Positions 36,174 to 47,000 of a stretch of DNA of 64,000 nucleotides are shown piece by piece. The notes beneath the pieces were generated by a model. That model ran no database searches, was not told the DNA's origin, and was given only the letters and a program-made list of their open reading frames with translations. Position 1 is the first letter of the stretch; every line of letters begins with the position of its first letter. Source of the DNA: Jaenimonas drosophilae (lineage: Eukaryota; Euglenozoa; Kinetoplastea; Trypanosomatida; Trypanosomatidae); the NCBI GenBank assembly GCA_030849065.1, contig JASAON010001649.1, positions 1-64,000 of the forward strand, written 5' to 3'. Both the position numbers and the translations under genes were made by a program.

Positions 36174-38072
36174 ATGAGCCAACCAGTCATTGTATCACTC
36201 CCTGGCCAGCGACAGGCAAAGGCCTCGCAAGCAGTGTGCCGTCAGCAGTACGGGGGTAGCGGCGGCATTGCGCGCGTGGCTCCACGTCGTGCGAGCTCAT
36301 CCGTGGAAGAGGGATTTGGAGGAACCCCAACGGGTGAGCGGCCTCCATCTGCGACAGGAAGTAGCGGAGAAATGCCGGCCGCTGTGCCACCACCACCACC
36401 ACGAAATCACGTAGAGAATGCTGAGCCACAGCCACAGCTTGAGCGTTCGCCCGCTCACGATACCGTGAGTGTTGCTGACCCTCCAACAATAACAACAACA
36501 ACAACGGGCAAGACCAATGCATCGCGTGAGGAGCATCACAACACACATGCTACACACTCGAAGGTCCCGCATTCACATCACAGCAAGCAACGTCCAACCT
36601 CCCCTGATCCATGGGCGGAGACTGCCTATACGCCTAGCTGCTCTAGCAATGACAGTAGCGATGTGAAGAGTGATGATGATGATGATGATGTGCGCAGACC
36701 TCGCCAACCCAGGACCCCGCCCTCCCCCATTCGTGATAGCCGGTGCTCCTGCAGCTACTCGGGGGAGGACGAGGATGCCATGTGGAGGTCTGTCAAGCCA
36801 CAACTTAGCGGTGCAGCCCCGATCCGCCCAACTCCACCACCTGAACGCGTGCATAGCCTTCATCCCACCAACTCCCCTCGTTTATGCTCTCCCATGCTTC
36901 ATGAAGTGGCGGATGCTGAGGTGCCGCGAGTCCCCATCACACCCCTCGCCGATCGTCTAACACTGCAGCGCTTTGGCTGCTGTGTCTTCTTCTTCCCAAC
37001 CCCCTTGGTGTCGTGGCTCTTCCCCTTCATCGGCCAAGTAGGCATCAGCAACGCCGAGGGCACGAAGCTATACACCTTCGAATCCAAGTACTTTGTACGA
37101 GAGGAGTACCTGAGTGAGGTGCTGCACCTCATCTTGGAAGAACCTTCAGCAGCCCCGCCAACCTCAGCGCCGCGACTGGAGAGGCGTGGGGCCTCTCCCA
37201 TGGCCTCACGCACGGCTCACCTCAGCAGCCCATCCAGCCGACTGCCTGACATGGGGGATGCGGCAGCCCGTGCCAAGGCAGCAGGGCACCGCGATGCCAC
37301 CCGCGTGCGTGTGTGGGACCTGAAGCCGCTGTTGATGGAGAGTCGGGGGAAGCGGGCGAAGCGCCTCCCCCTGGCTGCCTCACTCTCCAGCTCACCGGTG
37401 CATTCGCTCGACCCTGCCGAGCTCTGCGCGCGCTTCCACGATGCCATGGTGCATCGCTACGGAGCCCGATACAGCAAGCTCTTCCGCAAGGGCTTCCCTG
37501 GCCCTAGTGGCTCCCAGGAGGACAGCAGCGAAGAGGCGGAGAGTGCCATCAACACGAGTGGTGATTTTGGGGTGGCAGATTCGATTGGGCTCGCCAGCAG
37601 TGACGGGGATGACGATGCCTATGAGCTACTCGATGGCCCCACCGCGCGCTTCTTCAATCGCAGTCTTCAGGCCTCCATTGCCATCTTCCGTGGCAGTCCA
37701 AACGGCAGCAACTGCGACTCGGCAGACCTGCTCTTGCAGTCTCGTAGCAGCTTTTCATTTGTGGGCTTTGTACTGGAGGCGTGCAGCATTGGCAGCTTGC
37801 GTCGTCGCACCAAGACGGTGCCTCTGGCGGATGGAGAGGCAGGAGGAGCTTCTCCGGTGGATTCGCCCACAAAAGTGGTGGAGGAGGAGGAGCTGACGAT
37901 GCACTGGGGCATGACAAAGCTCCTCTTCAACGTGGCACTCTTTGGTGAATGGAGATGCCGATCATTGCCCAGCCGCTGGAGTTTCGTGCATGCAGGGAGC
38001 TATCCAGGATCACTTCTCTTGTGGTGTCTGCTTCTTCTTGGAGTGATGTACGTCTTCTTCTACCCTGCGTGA
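36174..38072 (+). CDS. TMEM222/RTE1-like (DUF778) membrane protein, extended
   Basis: A 632-residue protein whose folded parts match the TMEM222/RTE1 family, normally only about 200-250 residues long. The family core begins with PTPLVSWLFPFIGQVGI (near residue 285). After long inserts it continues with an NC motif followed by FSFVGFVLEAC, then HWGMTKLLFNVALFGEW, and ends with a hydrophobic anchor (SLLLWCLLLLGVMYVFF). The usual His of the first motif (IGHxGI) is Gln here, and the His after NC is Asp. The first 250 residues are low-complexity (Pro, Ser, His, Asp) and probably disordered. In plants RTE1 acts in the ER/Golgi on the ETR1 receptor; the role here is unknown. The longer upstream frame lacks an ATG. 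Confidence 0.72.
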   Translation: MSQPVIVSLPGQRQAKASQAVCRQQYGGSGGIARVAPRRASSSVEEGFGGTPTGERPPSATGSSGEMPAAVPPPPPRNHVENAEPQPQLERSPAHDTVSVADPPTITTTTTGKTNASREEHHNTHATHSKVPHSHHSKQRPTSPDPWAETAYTPSCSSNDSSDVKSDDDDDDVRRPRQPRTPPSPIRDSRCSCSYSGEDEDAMWRSVKPQLSGAAPIRPTPPPERVHSLHPTNSPRLCSPMLHEVADAEVPRVPITPLADRLTLQRFGCCVFFFPTPLVSWLFPFIGQVGISNAEGTKLYTFESKYFVREEYLSEVLHLILEEPSAAPPTSAPRLERRGASPMASRTAHLSSPSSRLPDMGDAAARAKAAGHRDATRVRVWDLKPLLMESRGKRAKRLPLAASLSSSPVHSLDPAELCARFHDAMVHRYGARYSKLFRKGFPGPSGSQEDSSEEAESAINTSGDFGVADSIGLASSDGDDDAYELLDGPTARFFNRSLQASIAIFRGSPNGSNCDSADLLLQSRSSFSFVGFVLEACSIGSLRRRTKTVPLADGEAGGASPVDSPTKVVEEEELTMHWGMTKLLFNVALFGEWRCRSLPSRWSFVHAGSYPGSLLLWCLLLLGVMYVFFYPA

Positions 38073-38910
38073 GGAGTAGTAAGTGAAGAGATGTCAGTTC
38101 CTTCCCCTGCAGCGTACACAATTCCCTACTCTTCTATGCCTTTGCACATAGCTGAGTGACGGAGGGAGGGAGGCCACTTCCGTGTGTGTGAGAAGCGGAC
38201 TTCTCCTACTCCGATCTCCACCGTGCTACTTGGACGGTTATTGTCCATATTCCATCTTTGTTTTTGTGGGTCAGAGAGACTCAGAAAGGGAGGAGCTGTG
38301 TGATGTGTGTGTGTGTGAGCTTGTGGGTACGTAGAGTTGTCGTCGTACAGTGCGACGAACGTCGTCAAGGCTACCCTTTGCGGATCATCCATCATCAACA
38401 AGGAACAAGAGCATTCACCCCTCAACAGAACAAGGAATTGGCTATTCAAAGAAGAATATCACCTCAATACCCCCCGCCCCCGCCCCTTCTCGTGCGACCT
38501 CCGTGTACGATACGCACCCCTCCATGGGTGGTGCCTCTTGCCTATTTACTTGTTCGTGGAGCGGAGCGTCGGACCACAGTTACTGGTATGTACTCCCAAT
38601 GGTATTCGCATCCCTGTCATGTGCACCCCTTCCATTGCGTTGTGACGAACTTTTGCTCTTGCCTCTTCTTATCTTTTCTGTCTCTCTCTCTGTGTGTGAG
38701 TATCTCCAAAGCACATCACTTGGACAGTAGGTAGATAGTTGTCAGCTTTTGCGCCGAACCCTGTTTTGCTAGTTCCCACTTCACAACTTCCCCCCTCTCT
38801 TTCTCACGCACACTTTCTTTGGTAGTGTGTTTCAATAGCACCTCTCAAACGTATCCCCCCCATCGGTCCAGATTGTCTTCTACCCCCTGGTAGAACACCT
38901 TGGCATCTCC
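38073..38910 (+). other. Intergenic region, C/T-rich
   Basis: These 838 bases contain GT repeats near 38300-38320, C-rich stretches near 38465-38490 and several pyrimidine runs (38670-38695, 38780-38830). Overlapping frames are open only because of the skewed composition, and none shows protein-like features. Confidence 0.45.
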
Positions 38911-40287
38911 ATGGCACTCTCCAACCTTCATAAGCGCGCCATCACCATTGTGTTGGCTGCACCTACCCTTCTGTGGTTGCTGGCGTCCTCAAAGGTGTAC
39001 GCCGCTGTGGTGGTCTTTATCGCAGTTCTTGTTGGTGGCATTGAGTGGAGCGGCATCAAGCGACACCTCAAAGTTTCGCTGCTCCTCCAGCCCAATGACC
39101 TGGAGGGGTCGGAGAAGACCAGGTCATCCCCGGGCAGCGTGGCGGATGCCGCAGACAGCAACAACCCATCGAGGCCAGCCCGACGAACGCAAAGTGGGGC
39201 CCTGTTTCCAGCCCTCAAGTCATCGACCATCAATGGGGTTCCGCTGCATCCTGAGGAGTATGCCCTTCCCGTGGTATCCATCAAGTTCTATCAGGTCATC
39301 AAGCACCTTGGCTGGGCATGCCTGGTGCTTGCCGCCTATCACAGTGAGCATCTCTTCAGTGTCTTGTCCGCCACCTACTTCATTGTCTTTGTGGTTGTCA
39401 CACTCACTGCACATAATCAACTGGAGTCAACGGTGCAGGATGCCATTGACAGCCTGTGCGACCGTGTGGATGTTCTTCAGCAGCTCGCCGATCAAGTCAC
39501 ACAGGCCCGCGACGATGTGGTGAAGGCTCAGCGTGAGTACTTCCTCGCCCTGGAGCTGCACATCATCGCGGAGAAGCAGCCCACGGAGCAGTTCTTGGAC
39601 TTTTGCTTGGATATTTTCGGCTATATTTGGATCTCAGGCATCATCACACCACTGTGCTGCTACTCAATCCCGCGTGTGGGTGTGGCGTGGATTATCTGCA
39701 CCATGATGGGCAACTTTGCCAATGACATTATGGCTCTGTTGGTGGGTCGTACGTGTGCCCAGCAACGTGATAAGCTCCGTCGCATCTATGATTGCCAAGG
39801 GGGAAGCAGCAATGGCGAGCTCGGTGCAGGTGCAAAGAGACCACTTAGTGAAGCAGGTGTACTCCATCGGTTTCTCTTGTCTGGGCCGCACCCGCTCTAC
39901 TCAGCCATCAGCCCCAACAAGTCGAAGGAGGGCGCCATTGCTGGAGTTCTGGCCAACGCATTGGTCTTTGCGGGAACGATGCAATTCAGCTATGCCTTCT
40001 TGGTTGCTGCACCCAGCGAGGACATCATTCACCCATACTTCCAATCATTCGTGGTGTGGTTTGCTCTAGGTGCGGTGATGGGGGTGCTCGGCGTCATTGG
40101 AGATCTCTTACAGTCTCTCCTGAAGCGCACGGCTCACGTGAAGGATGCAGGATTTATCATTCCAGGACATGGAGGCATGCTCGACCGCGTGGACGGACTC
40201 CTCCTCGTCTTCCCCTTCATGTACTGCACGATCAAAACCATCATGCTCCTCACGTCCGCCGTGGCGGAGCAGCGTTTGATGCCGTAG
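38911..40287 (+). CDS. CDS1: CDP-diacylglycerol synthase
   Basis: A 458-residue integral membrane enzyme that makes CDP-diacylglycerol from phosphatidic acid and CTP, the precursor of phosphatidylinositol and cardiolipin. The complete CDS signature is visible near residue 405: SLLKRTAHVKDAG then PGHGGMLDRVD, with all Lys/Asp/His/Arg positions kept. About eight membrane segments surround it. An N-terminal loop (65-110) is polar, and a predicted coiled coil (about 170-220, QLESTVQDAIDSLCDRVDVL) is unusual for the family. Length resembles eukaryotic ER-type enzymes (about 445). The ER is the likely location. Confidence 0.9.
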   Translation: MALSNLHKRAITIVLAAPTLLWLLASSKVYAAVVVFIAVLVGGIEWSGIKRHLKVSLLLQPNDLEGSEKTRSSPGSVADAADSNNPSRPARRTQSGALFPALKSSTINGVPLHPEEYALPVVSIKFYQVIKHLGWACLVLAAYHSEHLFSVLSATYFIVFVVVTLTAHNQLESTVQDAIDSLCDRVDVLQQLADQVTQARDDVVKAQREYFLALELHIIAEKQPTEQFLDFCLDIFGYIWISGIITPLCCYSIPRVGVAWIICTMMGNFANDIMALLVGRTCAQQRDKLRRIYDCQGGSSNGELGAGAKRPLSEAGVLHRFLLSGPHPLYSAISPNKSKEGAIAGVLANALVFAGTMQFSYAFLVAAPSEDIIHPYFQSFVVWFALGAVMGVLGVIGDLLQSLLKRTAHVKDAGFIIPGHGGMLDRVDGLLLVFPFMYCTIKTIMLLTSAVAEQRLMP

Positions 40288-41397
40288 GCCCTCCTACTAT
40301 TTCCACTTTCAGGAACTTGTGCTCGGTTGGGGGATGCGGTTGGTAAGCGAGATAACCAACATAACAACAATCATCATCCGTACTCAGACACCAAACCCAG
40401 ACGACGAATGCACCTCCTCTCGTGCTGCACACCCAATGGCAACACACACACACATACAGAAGGAGGTGATTGACTGAGCTGTTGCCTCTCAGCCGTCCCC
40501 CTGCACGCCGCTCCCCCATTCCGCACCCCAACCTACATGGTTCCCGTGGATGGCTTTTTGTTTTGTAGTTAAGTGATTCGTCGACATCATTGTTCCGTGC
40601 GCATGGAGTCTTCCGCTCCATCACCTACCCCCCCAACGCATTCTATACCACGCATACGCACACACACACACACACATCGCACTCCACATCCCACATCCCT
40701 TCTCTCTGCTATGTCTGGAGGTTTTTGGCGTATCTTGTTCGTGCCACTGCCAACCTGGCACGAAAATGGCCGTCCATCTCGCCCCTCTTTTGACTGGCTC
40801 ACAACACCCGCACCACTTCGGGCAAGGAATACACCTCCTGAAGTAGGCATTGCGCCGATTGCCCCAACAACGGACTTGATATTTTTCCTGTTATATAAAA
40901 AGTGCATCCCTCCAAGCTTGGATGTGATCGTGGAAGGCGTAGTAGTCTGTGTGCATCAGTGCGCTTGTGTGCCAGAACACCAGCCGTTGTGTGGTGCTCT
41001 ATCTATCTTCTCCTGCCGACAGGGGGTGAAACAAGGGTGATACTGTTCCCCCATCTGCCCCTTCTGACCTTAGTCTTATGCGTCGTTCCTCACCACGCGC
41101 ACAAGGAAACAACGTGCCGATTATTTTTCTATCTTCATCTTCCAACACACCAACCTATTCAACGTCGACGTGCAGCAAATAACATACCCAAGTGGAGTAC
41201 AACAGGTGAGGGGAAATGCGGTCGATACTTGCTCCTGATTCAGATTCCCCTACATAGTTGCTGCTTTCTATACAACGTGGAGATGGAGGTATGCTCATGT
41301 GTGCGTGTGCATCAATCTTCTTCTCCTCTCGTTCGGTCTATCATTTTCAGATATACTTGTGTCCTTACACACCCACACACAGATTATTATACAAGAT
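40288..41397 (+). other. Long intergenic region
   Basis: It includes an AC microsatellite (about 40657-40676) and several pyrimidine runs. A possible small gene at 40711-41040 is listed separately. Apart from that nothing recognisable is present in these 1,110 bases. Confidence 0.4.
40711..41040 (+). CDS. Possible small protein, unknown
   Basis: A 109-codon frame starts at an ATG preceded by a pyrimidine stretch ('cccttctctctgct'). The first 70 residues look protein-like (MSGGFWRILFVPLPTWHENG) with a hydrophobic stretch DLIFFLLYKK; the end is Cys/Val-rich and less convincing. The gap between flanking genes is unusually long, leaving room for a small gene. No homologue is recognised, and no clear AG acceptor lies close upstream. 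It may well be chance. Confidence 0.22.
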   Translation: MSGGFWRILFVPLPTWHENGRPSRPSFDWLTTPAPLRARNTPPEVGIAPIAPTTDLIFFLLYKKCIPPSLDVIVEGVVVCVHQCACVPEHQPLCGALSIFSCRQGVKQG

Positions 41398-43155
41398 ATG
41401 GCAATGCTATCTCCTATCACGATCAGCGCAGATGTGCAGCAGCTGCATGAGCAAATTTGGCAATTCCATGAGCGCGTGGATAGACTTCAGCGCATGTCTG
41501 CCACGGCATCGACGATCTTAGAACGCGCGTCCAACGGAGGCATGCTTCCGACCAACATTGAAGCACAACTCCGCGCCACATCTACTCACACCGGAAAGAA
41601 GGGGTATCGAAAGATTCTAAAGCTCAAGGCCTTCAATGCACATGATGTGCTGGGCATGGAGACCACCTACACCACCTCCGCACCGCCCCCGACGGTGTCC
41701 AGGCGCAGCGTGGATACTTTCCTTCAGTACATGTCGGCGGAGGAGGTGGATGACTGGAACCGTGCCTTCAGCACGAAGGAGGAGGGCGGCGTCAATTCAA
41801 CCAGTGAGCAAGACAACGCAACGCGGCTGCTCCATCATAACCCACTTGATGATGAGGAGGAGTCACTGACTGACACAGAGAGCGAACAGGCTGGGTCCCA
41901 CGAGGTGTCGGACGAAAGTACATGTGCAGAGGAGGACTCACGGGTGAAGGCAACAGAGCGGGAGCTCTTCGAGACCTTCTCACGTGCGGTCGTGAGTCCC
42001 ATCGTGGCCGCTGAGGTTGGACGTGCGGTGGCGGACCGCGCGATTAGCTTTAACGATTATGGAGGTGGTGTGGTGGCACATGAGGCGGCTGCTATAAGGG
42101 AGGGTCGCCAGCCTCCACATGTCGTGGGCACCTTGCGTGATCGCACCACGGCGCACAACATGAAGGATGACGATGCGGTGCTACATATACAGGAGTGCCA
42201 ACGTGGTGAGGTACCGGCCTACTTCTTATCCACCTACCGTCCTTGCGCATTCGATGCCCCCATCTCGCCCAGTGAAGTCCGCCGACGGCGCTTCTTCCGT
42301 CGGATGGCATACAACCTCATCCTCTCCAACCGAGTCACCGCGGAGCAAAATGCCAACACCGCGCGAGCACATGAGGTTTACACTCGTCGCATATACGGAA
42401 CCTGCCGTACCATCATCCATGAGCTGAGGGAGGGCATGCTACGTGGAGATCAGCTCACACGGGCGCTGCGGGATGTCGAGCGTGAAGTGCTCGGGGAGTA
42501 CCTTATGGACCCTGGCACTAGCCTGCGTATTCCACGATTGCAGCTACTGTGCGCCAACCCATCATGCGCCGTGGCCTTTTCGGTCTCTCTGGCACAAGTG
42601 ATGTGCCGACGTTGCGGCCAGTTCTTTTGCCCACGATGCACGTGCCAATGGGCGATTGGGCCAGACGTTCATGTCTTGAATGCCGCACACAACTATGAGC
42701 GTCGAAGTCTAGGGTGGGAAACGGTGTGCGCAAAGTGCTGGGATGTATGCCTAGAGGAGGAACAACGCGTACGAGACAAGCTGAAGGATGCCATTGCCCG
42801 TTACACTGAACACGATGCAACAGGTAGCATGGAGAACGACGACCACACCAACGACTGCACCGTTGGTATCGTCAATGACAACCCCATCGCCTCACGGCGA
42901 GTGAAGGAGCTCGCCGGTATGTCCTTCTCCACCGGACTACGTCTGGCGATGGTGGAGGGCATCTTCTGCGCCACCCCAGAGAATCCACGCCTCAGCGACA
43001 ACTACGCTCCTTTCTATGTTGGTGCGGCAGAACGAAGCCTCTCACGCATGGCGGCGACCTTATCCCACCTCCTTCCATGCATGAGCCAACGCGGAGCGGA
43101 GCTGCTTCGCTTTCTCCATGGCAATAAACACCGCCCACCCGCAATCATGAGCTGA
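41398..43155 (+). CDS. FYVE-like zinc finger protein
   Basis: A 585-residue protein. Near residues 385-452, eight cysteines are arranged as CANPSC, CRRCGQFFCPRC and CAKCWDVC, the order of a FYVE-type finger. The phosphoinositide-binding R(R/K)HHCR motif is replaced by VMCRRCG, and the first pair is spaced C-x4-C, so binding to PI3P is doubtful. The N-terminal half is helical with acidic stretches (DDEEESLTDTESE). Helices around 300-370 (NRVTAEQNANTARAHEVYTR) could form a coiled coil. Rabenosyn-like endosomal proteins are the nearest idea, but no further domain supports that. The frame is open upstream only from non-ATG codons. Confidence 0.6.
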   Translation: MAMLSPITISADVQQLHEQIWQFHERVDRLQRMSATASTILERASNGGMLPTNIEAQLRATSTHTGKKGYRKILKLKAFNAHDVLGMETTYTTSAPPPTVSRRSVDTFLQYMSAEEVDDWNRAFSTKEEGGVNSTSEQDNATRLLHHNPLDDEEESLTDTESEQAGSHEVSDESTCAEEDSRVKATERELFETFSRAVVSPIVAAEVGRAVADRAISFNDYGGGVVAHEAAAIREGRQPPHVVGTLRDRTTAHNMKDDDAVLHIQECQRGEVPAYFLSTYRPCAFDAPISPSEVRRRRFFRRMAYNLILSNRVTAEQNANTARAHEVYTRRIYGTCRTIIHELREGMLRGDQLTRALRDVEREVLGEYLMDPGTSLRIPRLQLLCANPSCAVAFSVSLAQVMCRRCGQFFCPRCTCQWAIGPDVHVLNAAHNYERRSLGWETVCAKCWDVCLEEEQRVRDKLKDAIARYTEHDATGSMENDDHTNDCTVGIVNDNPIASRRVKELAGMSFSTGLRLAMVEGIFCATPENPRLSDNYAPFYVGAAERSLSRMAATLSHLLPCMSQRGAELLRFLHGNKHRPPAIMS

Positions 43156-43960
43156 GAGGGGACGATGAATGCCTGCCACACAACTCCTCCCAATGATGGC
43201 GCGACACCTCGATCTTTCTTCATATCCCACTCCTACGGAACATATATAGTCCCCCTTCCCACCCGCTGCAACGTAGGCTATGACTCCCCCCCTCTCGAGA
43301 GATGTGAGCGACTTCCCTGGCTGTGCGTGCGTGTGAGAGTGCTATAAGGTTGAGACAGAAATATTCTTGTCTTTTTTTTTCCGTAGCTATGTTACGTGGC
43401 TCATGGCGTATGTGCTTCAGCTATTGACAGCAACTCTCCGCGACTACCACAATCTACACGCAATCAACCCCCCCCTCTCACCGGGAGACCGACGATGTTT
43501 TCCGATTTTTTTTTTGAGAAATTTTGTGAGTGGGTGGAGGCCACATGATTGTGTCTTTCTTCTTTTCTTTTGTTGATTCCCGTCTTTTTTTCAATTACTT
43601 TTGGCCTCAGTACTGTGGTGAGGTGACCGTCAACGCACGCACGCACTTCCTCCCTCATTCTTTATAATGATCTATCTTCGGTGACTTGCGACACAGCACA
43701 CCACGGTGATGGTTGATGCACATCGCACCTGGTTACTCTGCAGCGAGAGACACATACACACGCACACACACCGATCCTCGTCATGCTCTTCTTCTTCCTT
43801 TTTCACCCCTTTCTTCTGTTTCCGCTCGTTTGTTGTGCGTGTTACTGTGCTCATCATGTGGTAGGGTAGGGATCCCCTGACGCTTCCCACACTGAATTGG
43901 ATCTACCGTAGATTATCTAGTAGCACTGCCGTACATCCCATTCATTCAACCCAAACATCA

Positions 43961-43994
<34 letters not shown>

Positions 43995-44098
43995 TCTCCC
44001 TGCTCACTCTGGTCATTGTCTGCCACGTACACACAGGCTTTGGGGAGAGACATCCGTTGTTTGGTGAAGAGTTGCGCAGATTTGTTGGTTCTCTAGAC
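43156..44098 (+). other. Intergenic region with CA microsatellite
   Basis: No gene is supported in these 943 bases. T-runs lie near 43370-43382 and 43503-43516, pyrimidine runs near 43785-43815, and a CA array near the right end. One of these probably serves as the acceptor signal of the next gene. Confidence 0.45.
43963..43991. repeat. (CA)n microsatellite
   Basis: About 14 uninterrupted CA units about 110 bases upstream of the NEF1-like start. It could influence splice-site choice, though that is not shown. Confidence 0.95.
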
Positions 44099-47000
44099 AT
44101 GATGCATCCCTCGGCGATGGATCCACTGCGGCAGCCTGCCCCGTACACTGGTGCTGCTGCTGCCTTCCCGCCAGCCCCCCACGTCCTGCAGCAGCCCATC
44201 TCAAGTTCTGCTCCAGTACCATCTACTCTCCCGCCACCACCTACACGCTCAGCAGATGCCGCTATCCCCTCCGATCCAAACACACAGTCTGCGCAGGCCT
44301 TCATGCAGGAATCCATCGACGGCAGCCCATCCTACTTGATGGCACGGCGCCAACATCTTCCGTCACGGACGCAGCGTGCGGCGGCGTCCATGGGTGCACC
44401 TCCAGAGCTGCCAGGACGTCAAGCAACGATGGCAGAGTTTTCCGTTGGGCCGCCACGCTATCAGCGTCGCGTGGCACTGCTTCTTGGCCTGACCCTCTTT
44501 GGTGTGTTGCCGCTCATGTCCTCCTTCTCCCTCACGGTGCTGCTGTGCTGGGGAATGGTGCTCTACATGCTCGACTACCAAGGCTACACCGTGGCGACTG
44601 TGTGGGCCATCCCCTGTGCCGCCGTCAGCTTCTGCGGTGCTGTGGCCCTTGCCAACCTGCACGTCGCCACCACACAACTTGGTCCTGTCTTGATGCTACT
44701 GAACCTCCTAGGAGCCATGCTCGTCACGGTCGGGGCGGCACTGTTGCACTTCCGCTACCTTCAAGAGATGTACCCCCATCACGTCTGTTGGATGGAGCGT
44801 GCGGTGATGAATTTTGCCCCGGTCTTCTCACTGCCATCGTTGTACTCAACGTCCACCGCCTTGGTTGGATCGCGCTACGCCCCCTTTTGCCTGCTCGTGG
44901 CGGTGTGCGCGGAGCACTACGCCTTCTTTTGCCCACTACGTAGCAGCTTCCTCACCGCCTTGGTTCTTCCATCGCAGGTGGCGGAGAAGACGGGGGAGTC
45001 GGAGGAGGCCACCAACAGTCTCGAGGCCCAGGAGCGGCCGAGCAGCGCCGAGGAGCGATGCCGTGTGCCACAGCAAATGAATGAGCGGCCAGAGGCCATT
45101 CTCTTCACCGTGTTGGTTCTTCTTCTTCCTGTCATGGTCTACAACGCGGTGCAGAGCGACTGGGACTCGTACATCTTTGCCAACTTACTCAACTCGTTGG
45201 CCTTGTTTTGTGGCTCCATCACCTACCTCTGCCTAGACATACCACGTTCTCTGTGGTTTCTCGTACCCCCTCCCCACGCCGGGGATGACGAGGGGGTCTA
45301 TCTCCAGTACGACCCCGCCGGCATTCTGGACTTCACCCGGCTCTACGGAACACGCATCATGGCCTCTTCTCTCTTGGTGGGGCTCCATTGGGCCACCTAC
45401 CGCATCTTGTGCTCGCGCTACGCCTACGTCTTCAGCCCGTTGCCCTCGCCCTACAACGCCCTAGGCCTCCTCCTCTTCTTTTATCTAATCCTCTTCGTGG
45501 CCCTCGAGATCAAGCGTCTGGCACGAGAGGATAGTCGGCGGTCTGCCACCCGGACCACCGTCTTCACACGCAATCAGGCCTACCTGAACGAGACATTGAT
45601 TGCCCGTGCACCATGCCTGACGGCTGCCATGGGTGCCACACTTACCTTTGGGTGCATCACGGGTGCCCCCGTCTTCTTCATTTGCCCCTCCATCGTGAGT
45701 GTTGGTGCCTTCAACGCCTTCCTGATTGACCGCACCAACGCGGCACCCATGATCACCTTCACCTTGATGTCAAGCCTGTTGCTGCTGTGGTGGATGTCGC
45801 GAACCTACTCCTTCATGGTGGTGGATTTGCGTCTGTTGGGCCAGACTACCGTGATGCCCACACCACTCATGGCGGGAAGTGTGTTGTGGTGCTACTTCCT
45901 GAGCTGCATGAGCTTCACCGTGGCCTTTAGCTCCATCACCTTGCCCTTCACCGCGATCCTCATTCTCCACGCGCTGCAGCTGACGTGGGTGGAGCACATT
46001 CTCTATTCCCAGAAAGAGGAGAATGCCTACCCGGCTGGCTACGTCCTCCTAACCACCGCGGTTGGGATGCTCATGGCGCGCAAGCTCCTGCACAATCGCG
46101 TCCTCTCGTCTCTCTCCGCCGCTGCGGTGGGTGGGTGCTACCTGGCCAAGCTCCTCACCTTTGTGGTGGAGGTGACGAGCTCCTACTACCCTGAAAATGG
46201 TGAGATGCCCGTGTTGTTGGCCATGGAGTTTGGTGGGTGCTGGTGGATGGCCTATGGCATCAGCAGCATCGCCATCTACTTTGAATGGGAAGAGAAGATT
46301 AAGCCATCTCACCTCCCGCAGCTGCTCCACCTCTACGTGGCGTGCTGCGTTGGATTTGCCCTCCTCACGGTACGCAATGCCCAGCGATCTGCCTATGACT
46401 TCATCACGCAGAGCTACTCCACCCTCTGGGACCTTCCCATGGTTGGCACCACCGCCATCACCGTGGCGTTGCTCTCTGGCCCTTTCCTCTACCGCCACTG
46501 TGAAGTGCATGCCTGCACGGCCCACCTACTCCGCTTTGCCCGTCTCTGCGCCGTGGGTGGCATTTTCTTGCTCATTGTGGAGCCCGCCAAGCTGGAGCAG
46601 CCCGTGGTATCTCCCTTTGACTACGAGCTGCCCGGGTGTGAGCGCGGACGGCTTGCCACCTTCATTGGATTCATCTTGTTGGCTGGAAGTCGCGTGCTAC
46701 CGCTCTACCGCCTACCCACGATGCCACGTGTTGGCTACTGGGGCCTCACATCCATACCGCTGGCACTGGGCATTGCGAGCTCCTTGCCCTACCCGACCGT
46801 CTCTGTCTTTGTGTGCTTGGTTGGCTTCGTGGCGCTGAGCCTCATCTCCATTGATCTCGCGCACTACCACAACGTTTCTTCAGTGGAGTCGCTTATTGTC
46901 TTTGGCTTGTCGGTGAGCATGATGCTGGCAGCCTTGGTGTCCTTGGGCCGCATTGACTTGCAAGCCGCCTCCCGTGGCAACATCTCCGTCCTGTGGGAGC

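Noticed and set aside
35434..38164. Shared 15-mer 'tagctgagtgacgga' downstream of two genes (near 35435 and 38149)
   Set aside because: A match of this length is expected about once or twice by chance in 64 kb, and the flanks do not agree.
38258..38734. Several overlapping + strand frames
   Set aside because: All three frames are open in the same C/T-rich stretch, showing a composition effect rather than coding.
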